This document shows, piece by piece, positions 58,875 through 64,000 of a stretch of 64,000 nucleotides of DNA (position 1 is the stretch's first letter; each line of letters starts with the position of its first letter). The notes beneath the pieces are model-generated. The model was not told the origin of the DNA. It saw only the letters and a list, made by a program, of their open reading frames with translations, and ran no database searches. The translations under genes were made by a program, and so were the position numbers. This DNA comes from Verrucomicrobiota bacterium (GTDB lineage Bacteria > Verrucomicrobiota > Verrucomicrobiia > Limisphaerales > JADJPG01): assembly GCA_016713365.1 (NCBI GenBank), contig JADJPG010000029.1:1-64000 (forward strand), given 5' to 3'.

Positions 58875-59431
58875 GGGACAACTCCAGTTTTTGCGAGCTC
58901 CGCCGCGACCGCTTTGATCGCGTGATGCAACAGGTAGCCCACGTGCGTGACGGACAGGCCGGTGCGGCTGCTGATCTCCTTGTAGGATAATTCGTCGATA
59001 AACTTCAGGCGGATCAAGTTCCGGCTCCGCTCGTCCAGCGATTGCAAACTGAGCCGCACCAGACCGATGCCCTCCCACCGCGCGATTTGTTCATCCGGCA
59101 ATGGCAATGGATCGCTGGCGTCAACGGAGCCCGGCGATCCCTCGTCGCCGCCCGCCGGATCGAGCGGGACGATCTTGCCGGACTTGCGCCGGTGATTGAG
59201 CGCCATGTTGTGAACCGTTCGATAGAGCCAGTGCCTGGGCTCGCGGACTTCGGCGAACTGGACATGGAGTTTCATAAAGGCTTCCTGAACGGTATCCTCC
59301 GCCAGCGACCGATCCCCGAGCAGCCGCAGGGCATAGCTCAGCAAGGGCGATTCGAGAGCGGCAAACAACTCTTCGATCGTCTCGACTCGCGGCGGCTCAG
59401 CGCTGGAAGTATCAGGACAAGGCACAGTCAT
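58871..59431 (-). CDS. ECF-subfamily RNA polymerase sigma factor
   Basis: A 186-aa sigma factor with region 2 (L-L-S-Y-A-L-R-L-L-G-D-R-S-L-A-E-D-T-V-Q-E-A-F) and region 4 (L-S-L-Q-S-L-D-E-R-S-R...E-L-S-Y-K-E-I-S-S-R-T-G-L-S-V-T-H-V-G). It overlaps the vWA gene by 4 nt. It is the first gene of a probable three-gene unit: sigma, vWA with anti-sigma-like N-terminus, giant membrane protein. A 20-bp-spaced direct repeat lies 43-70 nt upstream. It is not closely similar to the longer ECF factor at 29421. Confidence 0.92.
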   Translation of the reverse strand: MTVPCPDTSSAEPPRVETIEELFAALESPLLSYALRLLGDRSLAEDTVQEAFMKLHVQFAEVREPRHWLYRTVHNMALNHRRKSGKIVPLDPAGGDEGSPGSVDASDPLPLPDEQIARWEGIGLVRLSLQSLDERSRNLIRLKFIDELSYKEISSRTGLSVTHVGYLLHHAIKAVAAELAKTGVVP

Positions 59432-59473
59432 GCTGGGTCAGGCGTCGCGTGTCGCGTTCGGTCGATTTACCCG

Positions 59474-59501
59474 TATCTGACGGCATTTCATCCTATCTGA
59501 C
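59474..59501 (-). promoter_or_regulatory. Direct repeat upstream of the ECF sigma gene
   Basis: GTCAGATA occurs twice on the minus strand (59501-59494 and 59481-59474) with 20-bp periodicity, 43-70 nt before the sigma start. This could be an autoregulated promoter or an operator. The downstream copy contains CGTC, typical of ECF -10 boxes. The rest of 59432-59728 holds no gene. Confidence 0.35.
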
Positions 59502-59728
59502 ACCGCAGCCCACCCTTTCTTAGACGAAAGATTTTGGAGATTGCTCTGGCTACTCTGGCCACTTGCGTGAGAACTCCTTCACGATGCCGCCCGCAATGCT
59601 GATAAGCCAGGCGTCAAGACTTCGACACCGGACGATCCTACGGTTTTGTTAATTGCCCAAGAGGTACAGGAACTGGAACCTCACGAGTGAGCCGAATCAC
59701 GAGCGGCGTCGGCAAATAACGTCGACCG

Positions 59729-61564
59729 TCATCGGCCGACAGTTCCGGCTGGCTCAGCACGGACCTCATCAAAGTCCGACCCGGTGAAATCCAGCCGGTA
59801 GATCATCCCTTCGTATCCTACCGCGTAGATGTTGCCAGCTTCGTCGGTGCCGAAAGACACGAGCCCTTGCGGGAGTTCACCAATCTGGCGCGCCGCCTTC
59901 AGTTTTCCGTTCTCCTGGGTGACACCGAAGATGCGCTTCGAGACGTAATCACCACACACGTACACTCCGTAGAAGGAACTCTTTTTGTCTCCGCGATAAA
60001 CAAATCCGCCCGTGATCGAGACGCCATACTTCCGTTTGTAGGCGAAGATGGGCGGGGTGAAGGCGCGTCCTTCCTGGCGATATTGGTTGGAGAAGGGCTC
60101 GAAGCCTTCGTAGACATTCCACCCGTGATTCTCGCCGCGACGCACGATGGCCACTTCTTCCTCGCGATCTTGTCCGACATCAGCAAGCCACAGATCGCCG
60201 GTCGCACGATCGAAGCTGAAGCGCCAGGGATTGCGGAGTCCGTAGGCCCAGATCTCCGGACGCGCGTCGGCCCGGCCTACGAACGGATTGTCTTTGGGAA
60301 CGGCGTAGCCCAGCTCGCCCTCCGTGCGATCCACGTCGAGCCGCAGCAGTTTGCCCAGCAGAAGCTGAAGGTTCTGGGCGTGACCGTTGGGATCGTGGTG
60401 TGGACCGGTGTCGCCCATGACGACGTAAAGATAGCCGTCCGGCCCGAATTGCAGACAACCGCCGCTGTGATCCTCGGCCACGCTGACAATCTTCAGCACG
60501 CGTCGCGGAGCCTGGCCTGAGTCAGTTCTGAAGTCCTTGGCGAAGGTTTTCTCGACAACGATCGTGGCGACTTTGCCGTCCTCGAACACCTGGTATTGGA
60601 GGTAGTACTTGCGGTTCTCGCGAAAATTCGGATGAAACGCCAGATCCTGCAGTCCATTCGGCCCGCGTTCGCAAAAGACATCGTTTTCGAGGTCGGCAAA
60701 CACAGAGTTGTCTTCACCCGTGGGCGTTTTCTCCATCCGCCAGATTCGTCCCTTCTGGTGAAGCACGAGGAATACATTGCTTGACCCGGGGATCTGATGG
60801 AACGCCGTCAGGCCGGTTTGCACCTTCTGCCGCGGCAGATTGAGTTCCTGCGAGAAAAACGGCCGCAAGCTCACAGGCTTGGCGAGAGGAGGAATCACGT
60901 TCGGCATGCCGTGGTCGCTGGCCAACGCAGATTCTGGCTGACGCAACGAAGCCAGATACTCCGTAAGGTCAGCGAACTCCTGCAAGGAAAGTCCGGCGTG
61001 CAATCCTTCCGGCATGAGCGAGAGCGTGCTGCCTCGCTGCTCCTTGATCTCGGCCGCGGCAATGGTCACCAACTTGCCGTCGGCACCCATGAGTTGCACG
61101 CTGGCACCCGTCGCCTGTTTGAGAATCCCTTGATGTTCGTCCCCGGATTTTGTTTCCACGATCACCGTCCCGTAGCCGGGAGAGATCGTGGCCGACGGCA
61201 GCAGCACCGCATCCACCAAATCACGGCGCCCGAACTTGTCGCCCACCGCGAATAGATCCGGGCCGGCTTTGCTGGCGCTACCGTCCACGGAATGACACTG
61301 CGCGCAGGCAAGTCGCTGATCGTCAGAGAAAAGCTTTGCGCCTCGGGAAACATCACCTTCGCGCGTCAACGCGTGCCTGCTATACGCGTCCGGCTTCAGA
61401 GGTCGCGCGGGAGCCTGAGCGAAAGCTTCCGTCTCCAAACTGCATGGAGCAACGACGACAAGTAGAGCGAAGCCAAGATGTCGGGCGCGGGTTTTCAATC
61501 GCGAGCAGAGTGAAGATCCCTTCCCGCTCCGGTCAAGTCCGCCGCGAGCCCCGGAACTGACCAA
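59729..61564 (-). CDS. Exported PQQ-type sugar dehydrogenase with Pirellula-type haem domain
   Basis: A signal segment (about 30-50) is followed by a c-type haem domain (C87-A-Q-C90-H91, then L-M-P-E-G-L as axial Met region) of the putative haem-binding class (TIGR02603) common in Planctomycetes and Verrucomicrobia. Residues about 225-600 form the soluble glucose dehydrogenase/GSDH propeller: G-L-x-x-L-A-F-H-P-N-F, G-G-C-L-Q-F-G-P-D-G-Y-L-Y, Y-G-L-R-N-P-W-R-F-S, D-V-G-Q-D-x-x-E-E. PQQ-dependent sugar oxidation in the periplasm with internal electron transfer to haem is likely; the substrate is unknown. It is divergent from an OmpR-type regulator, which may control it. Confidence 0.85.
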   Translation of the reverse strand: MVSSGARGGLDRSGKGSSLCSRLKTRARHLGFALLVVVAPCSLETEAFAQAPARPLKPDAYSRHALTREGDVSRGAKLFSDDQRLACAQCHSVDGSASKAGPDLFAVGDKFGRRDLVDAVLLPSATISPGYGTVIVETKSGDEHQGILKQATGASVQLMGADGKLVTIAAAEIKEQRGSTLSLMPEGLHAGLSLQEFADLTEYLASLRQPESALASDHGMPNVIPPLAKPVSLRPFFSQELNLPRQKVQTGLTAFHQIPGSSNVFLVLHQKGRIWRMEKTPTGEDNSVFADLENDVFCERGPNGLQDLAFHPNFRENRKYYLQYQVFEDGKVATIVVEKTFAKDFRTDSGQAPRRVLKIVSVAEDHSGGCLQFGPDGYLYVVMGDTGPHHDPNGHAQNLQLLLGKLLRLDVDRTEGELGYAVPKDNPFVGRADARPEIWAYGLRNPWRFSFDRATGDLWLADVGQDREEEVAIVRRGENHGWNVYEGFEPFSNQYRQEGRAFTPPIFAYKRKYGVSITGGFVYRGDKKSSFYGVYVCGDYVSKRIFGVTQENGKLKAARQIGELPQGLVSFGTDEAGNIYAVGYEGMIYRLDFTGSDFDEVRAEPAGTVGR

Positions 61565-61912
61565 GGTCAGGCGAAAGGCTTGGCTGGCGGGTTCGACCGG
61601 ACTAGGTCCGATGACAGGAATGTCATTTAAGCTTCATTTCCTCTTCATGGGGATCAGGTGAAATGAATCCATGTTCATCGCCATCGCCCTGCCCTTTCCC
61701 ATGGCCGGTGTTCCACGCGCCAGTTTCCAGACCACCGTTCGGCGGATCGGTCAAACTCCCCGCAGCCGGATTTGCAGTGAAGCCACCCATTCCCAATCGA
61801 CCTCGGATCTAATGAACAGCACCCCACAGAGTTCACGCGATTCCGGCGTTCAAAATGAGCAGAGTATCATTATCCGATTCCCGGAGTGCTGAAATAGAAT
61901 CGAACTACCAAC
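61565..61912. other. Divergent intergenic region with operator-like repeats
   Basis: A 348-nt region between the dehydrogenase and the OmpR-type regulator. A short plus-strand frame at 61671-61892 lacks coding character. The main recognisable feature is the direct repeat at 61623-61648. Confidence 0.5.
61623..61648 (+). promoter_or_regulatory. 11-bp-spaced direct repeats, OmpR/PhoB-type operator candidate
   Basis: TCATTT at 61623, TCATTT at 61634 and TCAT at 61645: three copies at exact 11-bp steps, as in binding sites of winged-helix OmpR/PhoB regulators. The site lies 59 nt upstream of the dehydrogenase start and 265 nt upstream of the regulator itself. Confidence 0.45.
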
Positions 61913-62587
61913 ATGCGCATTCTCGTGGCAGATGATGACGCGAAAGCCGCGGGGCTTCTCGTGCAGGGCCTCAAGGCCGAGGGCTACGCCGTGGACCTGG
62001 CGTCTGACGGCGACGAAGCGACGTGGCTCGCCGAGACGAATCCATACGATGCCCTCGTGCTGGACGTGATGATGCCCGCGAAGGACGGCTTCAGCGTGGT
62101 GCGGCATCTCCGGAAAAAAGGCATCCTCACGCCGGTCATCTTCGTCACCGCGCGCGGCGAGGTCGAAGATCGCGTCCGCGGCCTGGATGCGGGCGGTGAT
62201 GACTACCTCGCCAAACCATTCTCGCTGGCGGAACTTCTCGCCCGGCTTCGCGCGACTCTGCGACGGCAACGGCCGCAGGCTTCGAACACTCTGCGTCTCG
62301 CCGATCTCGAAATGGACTTGTTATCACGGAAGGTCCGCCGCGGAGGACAGGACATTGTGCTGACGAATCGCGAGTTTGCCTTGCTGGAGTTCCTTCTCGT
62401 GAATTCGCCCAAGCCGGTCAGCAAGATGGCGATTGTGGAACACGTCTGGGATCAGCACTTCGATTCCCAGACCAATGTCGTGAACGTTTACGTCAATTAC
62501 CTGCGCAACAAGATCGACGTGCCGGGCAGCAAACCGCTGCTTCATACCGTGCGCGGAGTCGGGTTTGCCCTGACCGATGAACAATGA
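61913..62587 (+). CDS. OmpR-family response regulator
   Basis: The receiver domain has D7-D8-D9, phospho-acceptor D51 (L-V-L-D-V-M-M-P) and K101 (D-D-Y-L-A-K-P-F). The C-terminal winged helix has L-T-N-R-E-F-A-L-L-E-F-L and V-N-V-Y-V-N-Y-L-R-N-K-I-D. The sequence resembles the CusR/CopR heavy-metal subgroup, but the signal is not known. It overlaps the kinase gene by 4 nt (ATGA). Confidence 0.93.
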   Translation: MRILVADDDAKAAGLLVQGLKAEGYAVDLASDGDEATWLAETNPYDALVLDVMMPAKDGFSVVRHLRKKGILTPVIFVTARGEVEDRVRGLDAGGDDYLAKPFSLAELLARLRATLRRQRPQASNTLRLADLEMDLLSRKVRRGGQDIVLTNREFALLEFLLVNSPKPVSKMAIVEHVWDQHFDSQTNVVNVYVNYLRNKIDVPGSKPLLHTVRGVGFALTDEQ

Positions 62588-63675
62588 AATCGCTGCGCAT
62601 CCGGCTCACCCTCTGGTTCACGCTCGGCTTCGTGGCGGTGACGGTGATCCACATCACTTTCACCTACCGGCGTCTGGATCTGGAGCTGCGCAAGGACTCC
62701 TTCGAGCGGGAAAACAAAATCAATCCCAACTGGATTCTGCATGGCAGCTATACCGAGGAGGAGGTGGAAAACATCATGGGCGAAATGCTCCGCTCGTCAC
62801 TCCTTGTCTCCGTCCCGCTGGTCGTCCTTATCAGCGCGCTGGGCTATTACATCGCACGCCAATCGCTGCGACCGATCGAGAATCTCAACCGTCAGCTGCA
62901 AGCCATCAATCCGGGAACCCTCGGCCGAATCGTCGACCTGCCGGAGGGTGACGAGCAGTTCCGCAGTTTGAGCCGGCATTTGAATGACATGCTGGCGCGA
63001 CTGGAGCGATCGTTCCTCGAAATGAGCGAATACGCGGCCAAGGTCGCGCATGAGCTCCGCACCCCGATTACAATTCTCCGCCACAAAGTCGAGCAGGCCC
63101 AGGGCAAGATCGATCCCGATATGGCGGAGGATTTGCAGGAGGAACTGCTCCGGCTCAATCACGTCGTCGAGCAGTCGCTGCTCATTGCAAAGGCGGGTCA
63201 GGGCCGGCTCGTCTGGAGAAACGACAACGTGGATCTTTCCGAACTCGTGGGCGAGCTGGTGAAGGATTTCGAACTGCTCGCACACGCGCAGGACCGCCAG
63301 ATTCAGTTCAGCTGTGAACCAGGCTGCGTGGTCGGGACGGATGGCAAGTACTGCAAGCAGATTCTCCATGCGCTCTTCAACAACGCCCTGATCCACGGGC
63401 GCGGAACGATCCACGTCCGGCTTCTGCGTCGAGGCAAGCACGTGGATTTCATGACGATGAACGTGGTTCGTTCATCCCCTACGGCGAGCGAGCTCACGCT
63501 TGGCCTCGGCTTGCGGGTCGTGCGGGCACTGGTGGGCCGCCAGCCCTCCATGAAATTTCGCCAGCACCATGGACGCCGGATTCATGCGAGCTGTCTGCTG
63601 TTTCCCTCCACCCATCAACGTTCGGAAAGAAACGCCAAGGACAAGCCGATGAATTCAATCGGCGCGGGGATCTAG
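62584..63675 (+). CDS. Membrane sensor histidine kinase with reduced ATP-binding domain
   Basis: Two membrane helices (about 6-25 and 76-97) flank a short periplasmic sensor of about 50 residues. A HAMP domain and a HisKA box follow with A-H-E-L-R-T-P (H156). The ATP-binding part keeps the N box (L-F-N-N-A-L-I-H-G) and the G2 box (G-L-G-L-R-V-V), but the usual D-x-G-x-G (G1) is missing, replaced by M-N-V-V-R-S-S-P. This shortened type is common in Acidobacteria and Verrucomicrobia; autokinase activity is not certain. It is coupled to the OmpR regulator and followed 8 nt later by an exported DUF3570-like gene that may be its target. Confidence 0.85.
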   Translation: MKSLRIRLTLWFTLGFVAVTVIHITFTYRRLDLELRKDSFERENKINPNWILHGSYTEEEVENIMGEMLRSSLLVSVPLVVLISALGYYIARQSLRPIENLNRQLQAINPGTLGRIVDLPEGDEQFRSLSRHLNDMLARLERSFLEMSEYAAKVAHELRTPITILRHKVEQAQGKIDPDMAEDLQEELLRLNHVVEQSLLIAKAGQGRLVWRNDNVDLSELVGELVKDFELLAHAQDRQIQFSCEPGCVVGTDGKYCKQILHALFNNALIHGRGTIHVRLLRRGKHVDFMTMNVVRSSPTASELTLGLGLRVVRALVGRQPSMKFRQHHGRRIHASCLLFPSTHQRSERNAKDKPMNSIGAGI

Positions 63676-63683
63676 CACGACGA

Positions 63684-64000
63684 ATGAGCATCTGCCCCCA
63701 AGCCATCCCTGTCGACGCCCGACGGCGCACGCGCTCGCTCAAGGCGTTGCTGGCCGGGCTCGCCATCTCACTGGCAGGTCGTTCTCCCTCCGGCGCGCAA
63801 AACCACATCGATTACAAGTACGAGCTCTACACGGAGGATTCCGACCGCATTCTCGTCCACACCCACTCGGCGCTGTTCGATCAAAAGATTGCGCCCGCCG
63901 TGATGCTGAGAGGTTCGCTGGTCTACGACGGGATCTCCGGTGCCACTCCCACCGGCGCACCGCCACCTGCGGGCAGTTCGGCCGTGCCAACCACCGAGAT
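63684..64000 (+). CDS. DUF3570-like exported protein, 3' partial
   Basis: ATG 63684 starts a protein with a signal-like stretch (K-A-L-L-A-G-L-A-I-S-L-A-G) and then D-Y-K-Y-E-L-Y-T-E-D-S-D-R and L-V-Y-D-G-I-S-G-A-T-P-T-G-A-P-P, which matches the start of DUF3570 proteins, probable outer-membrane beta barrels. It continues beyond the window end. From memory, DUF3570 genes often sit with DUF4266, thioredoxin and ApbE (flavin transferase) genes, so those could follow downstream; this cannot be seen here. Confidence 0.6.
   Translation, partial: MSICPQAIPVDARRRTRSLKALLAGLAISLAGRSPSGAQNHIDYKYELYTEDSDRILVHTHSALFDQKIAPAVMLRGSLVYDGISGATPTGAPPPAGSSAVPTTE

Noticed and set aside
61671..61892. Small ORF upstream of the OmpR-type regulator
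   Set aside because: The composition is not coding-like, no ribosome-binding site is visible, and the region is better explained as regulatory.

Overview
The window looks like a chromosomal segment of a Verrucomicrobiota bacterium, probably of the Limisphaerales/Pedosphaera type. The evidence is the gene repertoire: large secreted proteins made of delta-60, LVIVD, Calx-beta and FG-GAP repeats; a Tat-exported Gfo/Idh/MocA oxidoreductase; an SGNH hydrolase fused to a 3-keto-disaccharide hydrolase (DUF1080) domain; a DUF1501 remnant; a PQQ-type sugar dehydrogenase with a Pirellula-type haem domain; and ECF sigma factors beside a Ser/Thr kinase or a vWA protein. No rRNA, tRNA, CRISPR array, IS element or phage gene was seen.

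Layout. Positions 1-17.4 kb hold secreted or outer-membrane proteins: a TPR/beta-barrel protein cut by the window edge, a delta-60/Calx-beta/serine-protease protein, small hypotheticals, a long helical Gly-rich secreted protein, an LVIVD propeller and another exported protein. Almost all of them are broken by frameshifts. At 17.4-19.9 kb lies a NarL-type two-component pair. At 20.5-29.0 kb are a homocysteine S-methyltransferase and a sugar/polyol-type cluster (isochorismatase-NPCBM, PQQ propeller, Gfo/Idh, SGNH-DUF1080), then a DUF1501 stump. At 29.3-33.6 kb an ECF sigma factor, a Ser/Thr kinase with RCC1 repeats and a membrane TPR protein form a signalling unit. At 33.9-40.1 kb are a Calx-beta protein and a 1690-residue FG-GAP/coiled-coil protein.

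Positions 40.1-48.1 kb form an osmotic-stress island: a DUF883 protein, a MscS channel, KtrA/KtrB potassium uptake, a sucrose-phosphate-synthase-like glycosyltransferase, and a sucrose-phosphate-phosphatase/GH100 invertase fusion. The MscS gene and the sucrose gene have near-identical promoters (TTGACA, 18 bp, GACGAT), each lying exactly 266 nt before the first ATG. They also share a structured leader with a compensatory base-pair change, which suggests an RNA element that controls both genes. This is the strongest novelty candidate in the window.

Positions 48.2-59.4 kb, on the minus strand, hold an ECF sigma factor, a vWA/YfbK-like protein with an anti-sigma-like N-terminus, and a 2366-residue membrane protein. 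A perfect 26-bp inverted repeat lies between the last two. At 59.7-64 kb are the PQQ sugar dehydrogenase, a divergent OmpR-type two-component pair with an 11-bp direct-repeat operator-like site, and the start of a DUF3570-like protein that runs off the end.

Many genes carry single-base frameshifts, often at short homopolymers. They are dense in the first 17 kb and rare later. Sequencing error and true decay cannot be separated from one sequence.
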